Part shown: positions 18,080 through 25,427 of the stretch, one piece after another | Numbering within the stretch: position 1 is the stretch's first letter | How the letters are laid out: each line of letters starts with the position of its first letter | Source of the DNA: Chryseobacterium indoltheticum | Lineage (GTDB): Bacteria; Bacteroidota; Bacteroidia; Flavobacteriales; Weeksellaceae | DNA: 64,000 bases | Assembly (NCBI RefSeq): GCF_003815915.1 | Contig: NZ_CP033929.1 | Span: 682,001 to 746,000 of the forward strand | Direction of reading: 5' to 3' | The notes under the pieces: model-generated | Database searches by the model: none | What the model was told of the DNA's origin: nothing | What the model saw: only the letters and a program-made list of their open reading frames with translations | Position numbers and translations under genes: made by a program

Positions 18080-18754
18080 ATGAAGATTTTTAAAGTAGCT
18101 GCATTTACGGCAGTTTTTGCGGCGCAATTTGCGTTTGCACAATTCAAGCAGACTCCATTACCGTATGCATACAATGCATTGGAAGGTAATATTGATGCAC
18201 AAACAATGGAAATTCATTATTCAAAACATGCAGCTGCTTATGTTGCCAATTTAAATAAAGCAATTGCAGGAACTCCGCAGGAGAAGCAGACTTTATTTGA
18301 AATTCTTTCAAAAGCAGGAACTTTACCAATGGCAGTAAGAAATAATGCCGGCGGACATTACAATCACGAGTTATTCTGGACAGTTCTTACTCCACAAAAA
18401 GATACAAAGCCTTCTGCAAAATTAACAAAAGCAATCACCGATGCTTTCGGAAGTATGGATGCTTTTAAAGAAAAAATGGCTAAAGCAGGAGCAGAGCGTT
18501 TCGGTTCGGGTTGGGCTTGGCTTTCTGTGGATAAAAGCGGTAAATTATTCGTTTCTTCAACGCCAAATCAGGATAATCCTTTGATGGATGTTGTGGAAGA
18601 AAAAGGAACTCCAATTTTCGGAATTGACGTTTGGGAGCACGCTTATTACCTGAAATATCAGAACAAAAGAGCTGATTATTTAACTGCCATTTGGAATGTA
18701 ACCAACTGGAAAGAAATCAGCAGAAGATATGATGAAGCGTTAAGCAAAAAATAA
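18080..18754 (+). CDS. Exported iron/manganese superoxide dismutase
   Basis: 224 aa with a signal peptide (1-20, ending AFAQ), so it acts in the periplasm rather than the cytoplasm. Fe/Mn-SOD landmarks: [11 protein letters not shown] at the mature N-terminus, the first metal ligand in [31 protein letters not shown] with further ligand His, [10 protein letters not shown], and [19 protein letters not shown] with the Asp and His ligands. It dismutates superoxide to peroxide and oxygen. It lies inside the copper-type cluster and is followed after 3 nt by the second small CxGKC protein. Confidence 0.95.
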   Translation: MKIFKVAAFTAVFAAQFAFAQFKQTPLPYAYNALEGNIDAQTMEIHYSKHAAAYVANLNKAIAGTPQEKQTLFEILSKAGTLPMAVRNNAGGHYNHELFWTVLTPQKDTKPSAKLTKAITDAFGSMDAFKEKMAKAGAERFGSGWAWLSVDKSGKLFVSSTPNQDNPLMDVVEEKGTPIFGIDVWEHAYYLKYQNKRADYLTAIWNVTNWKEISRRYDEALSKK

Positions 18755-18757
18755 TCA

Positions 18758-19126
18758 TTGAATTTAATTTGCAGCATATTTCTCACCTTTTTTACGGTAC
18801 TCAGGCCTCTGATTCCGTTGGTGGAATATGCTGTAAATTATCAATATATCAGCGAAGAGCTTTGTGTCAACAGAAAAAATGTTGCACTCAACTGTAACGG
18901 GAAATGTTATCTTGCCAAAGAGTTGGCAAAAACGAACGATACAGATTCTTCACCTTTACACAAAACAAAAAATTCTGGGCAGAAATTACTTGATATTTAT
19001 ATTCTTCCTGAAATTATCGCAGTCAATACCACAGAAAAGCCAGTCTTTTCTTATTCAAATTTTCTTTACAAAACAGGCTATTCTTTTCTGTTTTTAAAAC
19101 ACATTTTCAGACCACCAGTTTTTTAA
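18758..19126 (+). CDS. Small exported protein with LCxNRK…CxGKC motif (copy 2)
   Basis: 122 aa, start TTG 3 nt after the superoxide dismutase stop. One N-terminal hydrophobic segment is followed by YAVNYQYISEELCVNRKNVALNCNGKCYLAKELAK. This aligns with copy 1 at 16568 over the whole motif, and the tail FLKHIFRPPVF matches FSRIFHPPLV. The Cys residues, two Asn/Arg/Lys positions and the KELAK end are shared; the linkers are not. Function unknown; probably envelope-located. Confidence 0.75.
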   Translation: MNLICSIFLTFFTVLRPLIPLVEYAVNYQYISEELCVNRKNVALNCNGKCYLAKELAKTNDTDSSPLHKTKNSGQKLLDIYILPEIIAVNTTEKPVFSYSNFLYKTGYSFLFLKHIFRPPVF

Positions 19127-19188
19127 GTTATTTTTTAATCTTGTTTTAATTGTAAAAGTTTTGCATTTGTTTTAAAATTAACGTGTAG

Positions 19189-19267
19189 TTGTCATTCCGT
19201 AGGAATCTCGGCAAACATTTCACGTAATAATTTTTAAAACTTCGCTTAGATTCCTACGGAATGACAA
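19189..19267. repeat. MITE-like 20-bp perfect inverted repeat
   Basis: The left arm 19189-19208 begins TTGTCATTCCGTAGG. The right arm 19248-19267 is its exact reverse complement, across a 39-nt spacer. It is noncoding and sits in the gap before the MbnP-like gene. It looks like one copy of a small dispersed palindromic element rather than a terminator, since no T-tract follows. Confidence 0.65.
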
Positions 19268-19369
19268 AGTGAGCGCTTGATGCTGTGCAAACTTTTACAG
19301 TTTAAAAAATTGAATATTTTACTATTCAATCACTATTTCTATTTAAAATTTCAACTTAAAAAATCAACA

Positions 19370-20197
19370 ATGAAAATTTATAAATTTTTATCATTATTAT
19401 CTATTGCCTTTACTTTTTTCACAATTATATCATGTAGAAACAGCGATGAAGACGATTCATCACCAGAAACAAAAGGGGAACTTCAGCTCAAATTCGAAAA
19501 CGGATTTAATAATCTTGGGGATATTGTACTCAATCAGACTACTCAAACTTCGTCAGGCGGACAAAAACATCAGTTTTCAACTTTAAAATATGTCATCAGC
19601 AACATCAGTTTGATTGACGAAAATGGAAATGAATTTAAATACAACGAAAATAATCCCGACAAAGGTGCTTTCATTATCAATCAGGAAAAAGCAGTTGCCG
19701 GAATTGTGTATGTAGATTTAGATGAAATTCCGAAAAACAATTATAAAAAAATAAAATTCGGATTGGGAATCAGTCAGAATGCTTATTTATTAGGGCAAAA
19801 CGGACAGGCAGGATTCTGGGAAAAAGCTAAAAAGGAAAGTCTGACCTGGTCTTGGGCTGCAGGTTATATTTTCGTAAAACTAGAAGGGAAATATGGAACA
19901 GCTTCTGCCAACACCGAATTTATGAATCACACCGGAAACATGGGGAATGTTACCGCAAACAACACTCCGGATTTGTATCGTGAAGTGACTTTGGATCTTC
20001 CGACAACTGCAAGAGTTTCAGGAACTGTAAAACCATCGATTCACATTTTGGCAGATTTTAATCAATATCTAAGTGGAGAAACTGCTCTAAGCCTTTCATC
20101 AACTAATAATATGGCGATGGGTTCTAATCAACATTTAGTAAATGTGACGAATAATTTAGTGAAAATGTTTAAAGTAGATCACGTTCACAATGATTAA
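19370..20197 (+). CDS. MbnP-like copper-binding lipoprotein
   Basis: 275 aa from the ATG at 19370, which restores a lipoprotein signal peptide ending TIISC (Cys ~21), followed by RNSDEDD. The body matches MbnP-like proteins: GELQLKFENGFNN at the start; FSTLKYVISNISLIDENG; and LTWSWAAGYIFVKLEG, where a Trp in this segment is oxidised to kynurenine by the partner peroxidase in known members. His-rich ends (NQHLVNV, KVDHVHND) are plausible copper ligands. The stop overlaps the next gene by 8 nt, so the two are coupled. Family assignment by motif recognition; Trp modification is inferred from the family. Confidence 0.85.
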   Translation: MKIYKFLSLLSIAFTFFTIISCRNSDEDDSSPETKGELQLKFENGFNNLGDIVLNQTTQTSSGGQKHQFSTLKYVISNISLIDENGNEFKYNENNPDKGAFIINQEKAVAGIVYVDLDEIPKNNYKKIKFGLGISQNAYLLGQNGQAGFWEKAKKESLTWSWAAGYIFVKLEGKYGTASANTEFMNHTGNMGNVTANNTPDLYREVTLDLPTTARVSGTVKPSIHILADFNQYLSGETALSLSSTNNMAMGSNQHLVNVTNNLVKMFKVDHVHND

Positions 20198-21236
20198 GAA
20201 GATTTTTAAAACAGGGCTGCTTTTAATATTTATTCTAAATTTTATTTCGTGTTCAGATGAAGTGATTCAGCCTTTAGAAAAAGATGAAGTGATAAGTCTT
20301 CAGTTTCCTTCTTATTTTCCGGAAATGACTTTTAATAAAGATGAAAATCCAATTACCAAAAACGGAGTAGAGTTGGGTAGGAAATTATTTTATGAAGGCA
20401 GATTATCCCGGAATAATACGATTTCGTGTGGATTCTGTCATATTCAGGAAAATGCTTTTACCCATCACGGTCATACAGTAAGTCACGGAATTGACGATAG
20501 AATAGGAATCAGAAATGCACCGGCGATTCAGAATATGGTTTTTCTGAAACGGTATATGTGGGATGGCGTGATTCACAATTTAAATGAACAACCGATTATT
20601 CCCATTACAGATGTAAACGAAATGGATAGTTCGATGCCTGAAGCGATTTCAAAACTCAGTAAAGATGAGGTTTACAAAAAATTGTTTAAACAGGCTTATG
20701 GAGACGAGAATATTACCGGAGAAAGAGTTTTGAAAGCTTTGTCACAGTTTATGTCTACTTTAATTTCAGGTGATTCCAAATATGACCGTTTTAAACAAGG
20801 AAAAGAGAGTTTTAGTTCTGAAGAATCTCAAGGATTGGTTTTGTTTCAACAGAAATGTGCATCGTGTCACAGCGGAGAATTATTTACCGATGAAAGTTTC
20901 AGAAATACCGGAATGTATTATAATACTCAATTCAAAGATGCGGGACGACATCGTGTGACGCTTGATCAAAATGACTGGATGAAATTCAGAGTTCCAAGTT
21001 TAAGAAATGTAGAATATACCGCACCTTATATGCATGACGGAAGATTTTATACATTGGAAGCAGTGCTCAATTTTTATTCGGATAGTGTAGAAGACAATCC
21101 AAATCTAGATCCACAATTGAAACAAAATAAGCATATCGGAATCGCGATGAATACTCAGGAAAAACAATTTATTATTACTTTTCTAAAGACTTTATCTGAT
21201 AAGAATTTTATTACTAATCCAAAGTTTGCGGAATAA
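20190..21236 (+). CDS. MbnH-like di-haem cytochrome c peroxidase family lipoprotein
   Basis: 348 aa. The signal peptide ends FISC (lipidated Cys ~21). Two c-type haem sites can be seen: SCGFCHI (~73-78) and KCASCHSG (~226-231). The region between has the GIRNAPAIQNMVF and MWDGVIHNLNEQ segments of the CcpA/MauG group. TAPYMHDGRFYTLEAVLNFY near the end is also diagnostic. In the MbnP/MbnH pair this enzyme oxidises a Trp of MbnP. The start ATG lies inside the end of the MbnP-like gene. Confidence 0.92.
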   Translation: MIKKIFKTGLLLIFILNFISCSDEVIQPLEKDEVISLQFPSYFPEMTFNKDENPITKNGVELGRKLFYEGRLSRNNTISCGFCHIQENAFTHHGHTVSHGIDDRIGIRNAPAIQNMVFLKRYMWDGVIHNLNEQPIIPITDVNEMDSSMPEAISKLSKDEVYKKLFKQAYGDENITGERVLKALSQFMSTLISGDSKYDRFKQGKESFSSEESQGLVLFQQKCASCHSGELFTDESFRNTGMYYNTQFKDAGRHRVTLDQNDWMKFRVPSLRNVEYTAPYMHDGRFYTLEAVLNFYSDSVEDNPNLDPQLKQNKHIGIAMNTQEKQFIITFLKTLSDKNFITNPKFAE

Positions 21237-21246
21237 TTATTTTATC

Positions 21247-22188
21247 ATGAAGAAGATATTTTTAATCTTAAGTCTGATTTTATTTACTTTAAATCAGGCT
21301 AAAACAATCAATGACAGTTTATATAATCCAAATGATCTGAGTGAAATTTTATTCAATGAATGTGATGCTTGCTGATGTGCTGAGGGAAATGGATCTTCAG
21401 GTTTTGAATCTTTATTGAATCCACAGTTTATTGGTGTTAAATATTTTGCTCAGCATTATAAAGCGAAAGAAAATTTATTTGTCAACGACTTGACGCAGGA
21501 TCAGTATTTCAATACAATTCAGCTTTGGGCGAAAATACCTATAGGTCAAAAATTAAGTGTTTATGCAAGTCTGCCGTTTCATTTTCACGAGAAGAAAACT
21601 TTGCAGGGCGACATTAATATCAACGGAATCGGAGATTTTAATCTGATGGGAATTTATAAACTGATCAATTCAAAAGATAATAAGCATGAGTTGAATGGTG
21701 GAGTAGGTGTGAAAGTTCCGCTGGGAAAATTTGATGAAAAAGGTATTTCAGGAGTGAATCCAAGTTTTCAGTTGGGAACCGGAAGTTGGGATTATCAGGC
21801 TGTTTTGAATTACAGATTTCAGAAAAATAAAGTGGCTGTGCTTCTCAATACCGATTATACCATCAAAACTGAAAATAAAAAACACTATCAGTTTGGGAAT
21901 CAATGGAATTATTCCGCTACCGGATTTTACCAAATTGTAGGAACTGAGAAAATGATTTTGTCTTCAAAAGCTGGTTTGCAAGGAGAGGTTTATGACCGAA
22001 ACCGTCAGTATAAAGAAGACCTTCCGAAAACCGCAGGAAGTGCTTTGTATGGAAAATTAGGTTTTGAAGCTTCTTACAAAAAGGTGAGTTTGGGAACAGA
22101 ATTAATGCTTCCAACGTATACCAATTTGGCTGGAGGAGATATTGAAGCAAAATCCAGATTCAGTGTTTTTATCAATTTTGGTATTTAA
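21247..22188 (+). pseudogene. Outer-membrane transporter-family gene interrupted by an in-frame TGA
   Basis: From the ATG at 21247 the frame encodes a signal peptide (MKKIFLILSLILFTLNQAK) and a short linker reaching NECDAC. TGA follows at 21373-21375, then the same frame continues CAEGNGSSGFESLLNPQFIGVKYF… for 270 more codons to 22188. Family members that I recall carry Gly at this point (CDACGC), so a single G-to-T change from GGA would explain it. The downstream part looks like a beta-barrel (alternating strands, final FSVFINFGI). It follows the MbnH-like gene by 10 nt as the last gene of the cluster. Either a nonsense mutation, a sequence error, or much less likely recoding. Confidence 0.75.
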
Positions 22189-22193
22189 TTAAA

Positions 22194-22253
22194 AATAGAA
22201 TTTTAGGCAGAAAGCTACTTTTTAAAGTAAGTTTTTAAGCCTAAAATTCTATT
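22194..22253. terminator. Long hairpin between convergent genes
   Basis: AATAGAATTTTAGGC (22194-22208) is the exact reverse complement of 22239-22253. The 30-nt centre contains a second small hairpin around ACTTTTTAAAGT. Placed between two convergent genes, it probably blocks read-through in both directions, although T-tracts are short. Confidence 0.55.
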
Positions 22254-22278
22254 AAGTCATCATCAGTTTGGGTGAGGA

Positions 22279-23484
22279 CTATTTTTTATGTCCTTTTATA
22301 TTGGGTAAAAAAGCGGTGATAATTCCCATCAACGGCAGGAATGCACAGATTTTGAAGACATATTCTATACTGGTGTCGTCAGCAACAGCTCCTAATATCG
22401 CAGAACCTATTCCGCCCATTCCAAACATAAATCCGAAAAATAAACCGGCAACCAATCCGATTTTATTAGGCATAAGATCTGTAGCGTAAACTAATATTGC
22501 AGAAAATGCTGAAGCAATGATCAATCCTATAAAAACGGCAAAGATAATCGTCCAGAATAATGAAAGATAAGGAAGGCAAAGTGTAAACGGTGCAGCTCCT
22601 AAAATGGAAATCCAGATAATCTTTTTTCTGCCGTATTTATCTCCCAATTTTCCCCCTAAAATTGTACCTACGGCAACTGCGGCTAAAAATATGAACAAAT
22701 AAAGTTGAGAATCTTGTACCGAAACATGGAATTTATCAATCAAAAAGAAGGTGAAATAGTTGGTCATTGAAGCCAGATAAATGTATTTTGAAAACACCAA
22801 AGCCAATAAAATACTAATAGAAAATAAAACTTTTTTACGGGATAATTGTATCTCAATGATATCGCTTGGATGTTTCGCTGATTTCTTCAGAGATAATCTT
22901 TCTGCATACCAGTTTCCGATTTTCCACAATACGATGATTCCGATGAAAGCTGCAATAGCGAACAATCCTACATATCCCTGTCCTAAAGGAAGAATTATTA
23001 AGGCAACTAACAACGGGCCGATTGCACTTCCTGAATTTCCGCCGACCTGAAAGATTGATTGTGCCAATCCTTTTTGTCCGCCCGATGCTAATTGTGCAAC
23101 CCTTGAAGCTTCAGGATGAAAAATAGAAGATCCCATTCCGATTAATGCAACAGAAATTAGAATAACATAATATTGATGAGCAGCCGCTAACAAAAGTAAT
23201 CCTGCCATTGATAATCCCATCCCAATCGCCAAAGATCTTGGATTTGGTTTTTTATCGGTATAAATTCCAACAAAAGGTTGCAAAATAGAAGCAGTAAGTT
23301 GAAATACCAATGTGATAATTCCGATTTGAGCAAATGATAAACTAAATTCTCCTTTCAATATCGGATAAAGCGAAGGAATGGTAGATTGAATCAGATCATT
23401 CAAAAAATGAGAAAAACTGATCATAAAAAGGATTGGATAAACAATTTTTGTAGTGTCAATTGTTTTCGTCGTTATATTTTCCAT
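22279..23484 (-). CDS. MFS transporter, fosmidomycin-resistance (Fsr)-like group
   Basis: 401 aa from the ATG at 23484; longer in-frame starts at 23502/23505 fall inside the operator-like repeat, and the frame even runs back into the regulator gene. Twelve hydrophobic segments are expected. MISFSHFLNDLIQSTIPSLYPILK and GSSIFHPEASRVAQ are characteristic of the Fsr/YfnC-type branch of the major facilitator superfamily; GGKLGDKYGRKK is the inter-domain loop motif. Inner-membrane efflux or uptake; substrate not deducible. It lies just downstream of a GntR-type regulator on the same strand. Confidence 0.9.
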   Translation of the reverse strand: MENITTKTIDTTKIVYPILFMISFSHFLNDLIQSTIPSLYPILKGEFSLSFAQIGIITLVFQLTASILQPFVGIYTDKKPNPRSLAIGMGLSMAGLLLLAAAHQYYVILISVALIGMGSSIFHPEASRVAQLASGGQKGLAQSIFQVGGNSGSAIGPLLVALIILPLGQGYVGLFAIAAFIGIIVLWKIGNWYAERLSLKKSAKHPSDIIEIQLSRKKVLFSISILLALVFSKYIYLASMTNYFTFFLIDKFHVSVQDSQLYLFIFLAAVAVGTILGGKLGDKYGRKKIIWISILGAAPFTLCLPYLSLFWTIIFAVFIGLIIASAFSAILVYATDLMPNKIGLVAGLFFGFMFGMGGIGSAILGAVADDTSIEYVFKICAFLPLMGIITAFLPNIKGHKK

Positions 23485-23499
23485 AGTATTATTTTTATT

Positions 23500-23520
23500 C
23501 ATCATATCATCTGATGAATT
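23500..23520. promoter_or_regulatory. GntR-type operator copy 1 (in front of the MFS gene)
   Basis: A 21-bp sequence with palindromic core TCATCTGATGA, identical to 24199-24219. It lies between the regulator stop and the chosen MFS start. Confidence 0.65.
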
Positions 23521-23533
23521 TTGTGAAATTTTT

Positions 23534-24190
23534 TTAATAAATCTGATCAACAATTTTCTGTGCAATGACAGAAGCTTTCTCTGCATCTCCATTTTCTATA
23601 GCGTTGAAAAGATCTGTATGTATTTTTTGAGAAATTTTAAATGATTCTGTATTATTATGATGTCTCGTTTCGAAAGAACTCATAATATGTTTTGTTGCTA
23701 TTTTGTAGATTTCTTTTAAAAGATTGTTTCCACAAGCTTCTGCAATGGCTAAATGAAAATTGATATCTGCCTGATAACATTCTGTCGCAAGATTTTGTTC
23801 TGCAAATTGATTTCTGAGATTCAGATAATTTTTAATTGTTTCTAAATCTTCCTCAGTTCGGTTGATCGCTGCCTTTGCTGCAATTTTTGAATCAAGCAGT
23901 GAGCGTACTTCCTGTACTTCTTCAATCTGTGCTTTATTCATTTGAGAATCTAATGATTCGTGGGCATTTTTAGAAACTACAAAAGTTCCCACGCCTTGTT
24001 GCACACTAAGAATTCCCTGAATAGACAAAATCTTTATCGCCTCTCGAATACTTGAACGACCGACGCCATAGATTTTCATCAGCTCAGATTCAATCGGCAG
24101 TTTTTCGCCAATAGCATATTCATCGTTGGATATTCCTTCGATTAATCTATCTGCAACTTCTTGCGCTAAAGTTTTCCTTTGAATCTGCAT
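23534..24190 (-). CDS. GntR-family (FCD/FadR-type) transcriptional regulator
   Basis: 218 aa. The N-terminal winged helix (AQEVADRLIEGI…IGEKLPIESELMKIYGVGRSSIREAIKILSIQGILSVQQGVGTFVV, ~7-72) is the GntR signature. The C-terminal helical FCD domain (~90-215) includes DINFHLAIAEACGNN and KIHTDLFNAIENGD, with the conserved His/Asp residues that often bind a metal and carboxylate ligand. Two identical operator-like sites flank the gene, one at its own promoter and one before the MFS gene, so it probably controls both. Ligand unknown. Confidence 0.93.
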   Translation of the reverse strand: MQIQRKTLAQEVADRLIEGISNDEYAIGEKLPIESELMKIYGVGRSSIREAIKILSIQGILSVQQGVGTFVVSKNAHESLDSQMNKAQIEEVQEVRSLLDSKIAAKAAINRTEEDLETIKNYLNLRNQFAEQNLATECYQADINFHLAIAEACGNNLLKEIYKIATKHIMSSFETRHHNNTESFKISQKIHTDLFNAIENGDAEKASVIAQKIVDQIY

Positions 24191-24198
24191 ATTTAAAA

Positions 24199-24219
24199 CA
24201 TCATATCATCTGATGAATT
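24199..24219. promoter_or_regulatory. GntR-type operator copy 2 at the regulator's promoter
   Basis: Identical to 23500-23520, core TCATCTGATGA. On the minus strand it directly follows the -7 element TACTTTTG (complement of 24221-24228), so bound regulator would cover the transcription start: autoregulation. Confidence 0.7.
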
Positions 24220-24287
24220 ACAAAAGTATAACTTTTAATTTTATATCAAAAGATTTTTATTGATGACTTTTGACCATATTAAAATAA

Positions 24288-24319
24288 AAAAAGAGATCTC
24301 AAAATATGAAATCTCTTTT
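24288..24319 (-). terminator. Terminator after the distal tRNA-Glu
   Basis: Read on the minus strand: AAGAGATTTCA…TTGAGATCTCTT followed by a run of T. It ends the rpsT-tRNA-Glu-tRNA-Glu transcript. Confidence 0.75.
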
Positions 24320-24320
24320 G

Positions 24321-24392
24321 TAGCCCGTAGGGGAGTCGAACCCCTCTTACCAGAATGAAAATCTGAGGTCCTAACCGATAGACGAACGGGCC
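24321..24392 (-). tRNA. tRNA-Glu (UUC), distal copy
   Basis: 72 nt plus an unencoded CCA end. The acceptor stem GGCCCGT/ACGGGCT pairs fully (one G·U). The anticodon loop TTTTCAT gives anticodon TTC, and GGGTTCGACTCCC forms the T arm. The gene is identical to the copy at 24491-24562. Confidence 0.97.
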
Positions 24393-24490
24393 ATCTACCA
24401 ATCTGTAAATAAATTCACAGGGTTAGCTTTTTTGTTTTTATAAGTTTCAACTCTTATTTTAATTACCCGGTTAGTAGTAATTAAGTTTAG

Positions 24491-24562
24491 TAGCCCGTAG
24501 GGGAGTCGAACCCCTCTTACCAGAATGAAAATCTGAGGTCCTAACCGATAGACGAACGGGCC
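24491..24562 (-). tRNA. tRNA-Glu (UUC), proximal copy
   Basis: Identical 72-nt cloverleaf to the copy at 24321. It begins 10 nt after the rpsT stop codon on the same strand, so it is very likely processed from the rpsT transcript. The 98-nt spacer between the two tRNAs holds nothing recognisable. Confidence 0.97.
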
Positions 24563-24572
24563 AACTATATAG

Positions 24573-24827
24573 TTACGCTAATTTATTAACGTGCTTAGTC
24601 AATTTACTTTTCAAGTTAGCCGCTTTATTTTTGTGGATAATATTTTTCTTAGCTAATTTATCCAATAATGCGATAACTTTAGGCAACTGTTCTGTTGCTG
24701 AAGTTTTATTTTCTTCATTTCTTAACACTTTGATTGCTGTTCTAGCAGTCTTGTGGTAATATCTGTTACGAACTTTTCTAACTTCGTTTTGTCTTATTCT
24801 TTTAAGTGCTGATTTATGATTAGCCAT
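24573..24827 (-). CDS. rpsT: 30S ribosomal protein S20
   Basis: 84 aa from the ATG at 24827, giving the canonical start MANHKSALKRIRQNEVRKVRNR; a frame extended 7 codons upstream is not needed. Lys/Arg-rich helical protein that binds 16S rRNA in the small subunit. KNIIHKNKAANLKSKLTKHVNKL at the C-terminus matches S20. It is followed on the same strand by two tRNA-Glu genes. Confidence 0.96.
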   Translation of the reverse strand: MANHKSALKRIRQNEVRKVRNRYYHKTARTAIKVLRNEENKTSATEQLPKVIALLDKLAKKNIIHKNKAANLKSKLTKHVNKLA

Positions 24828-24904
24828 ATCGTTTAAATGTGAGTGCAAATTTATAGACTTTTTCGTTACCCACCAAATTTATTTTTGATTATTTTTAACT
24901 TTTT

Positions 24905-25225
24905 TTAGTTTTCTTCTGAAAGGTACTTTTTAAGCTTGTCTAAGGCCTGTTGTACTTTAATATTTTCAGTTTCTTTCCCTAATTTTGTGATGATGTTTTC
25001 CAACATAATCATTGCATTATTCCATTCTCCGGTAGAGTTGGAAAAAGTAAGTCCGTCGATGGTTACTTCAAAAATACTTTTTTCTCCGCTCTTGTAGAGT
25101 TTGAAACTAATTTTATCATCCTTGCCTGTAATCCCTTCCGTACTAGTTTTTAAATCATACCCTTTCGGGTTCGAGCGAATTTTATTAAAAAGAAGTTGTG
25201 CTTCTTGAATTTTTAAATTCGGCAT
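24905..25225 (-). CDS. Conserved small cytoplasmic protein of unknown function
   Basis: 106 aa, no signal peptide or membrane segment. It is composed of an N-terminal helix (LKIQEAQLLFNKIRSN), a central beta-rich part (ISFKLYKSGEKSIFEVTIDGLTF) and a C-terminal amphipathic helix (ENIKVQQALDKLKKYLSEEN). I do not recognise the family. Proper codon structure and position between rpsT and the antiporter operon support it as a real gene. About 200 nt upstream are noncoding and contain the small inverted repeat GACTGA…TCAGTC (25304-25319). Confidence 0.65.
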   Translation of the reverse strand: MPNLKIQEAQLLFNKIRSNPKGYDLKTSTEGITGKDDKISFKLYKSGEKSIFEVTIDGLTFSNSTGEWNNAMIMLENIITKLGKETENIKVQQALDKLKKYLSEEN

Positions 25226-25427
25226 GATGTAAAATTTGGTAGTCTTGTGAGGCCTGTGTTTATTTACTTTTTTAGAGTAAAGTTTACCGGTTTTTATCCT
25301 GTCGACTGATTGCTCAGTCTTTAAACTTCTGCAAAAGTAATGTTTTTCATATTTTAAACAAAATCAAATTTAATTTTGAATGAAAATTTAGTGATGTTTA
25401 GTTTTACGTGCTTGTTTTTCAGCATGT

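Noticed and set aside
21373..21400. Selenocysteine insertion with SECIS-like hairpin
   Set aside because: The hairpin has G·U pairs, sits too close to the TGA, and flavobacteria rarely have Sec machinery; a point mutation or sequence error is more likely.
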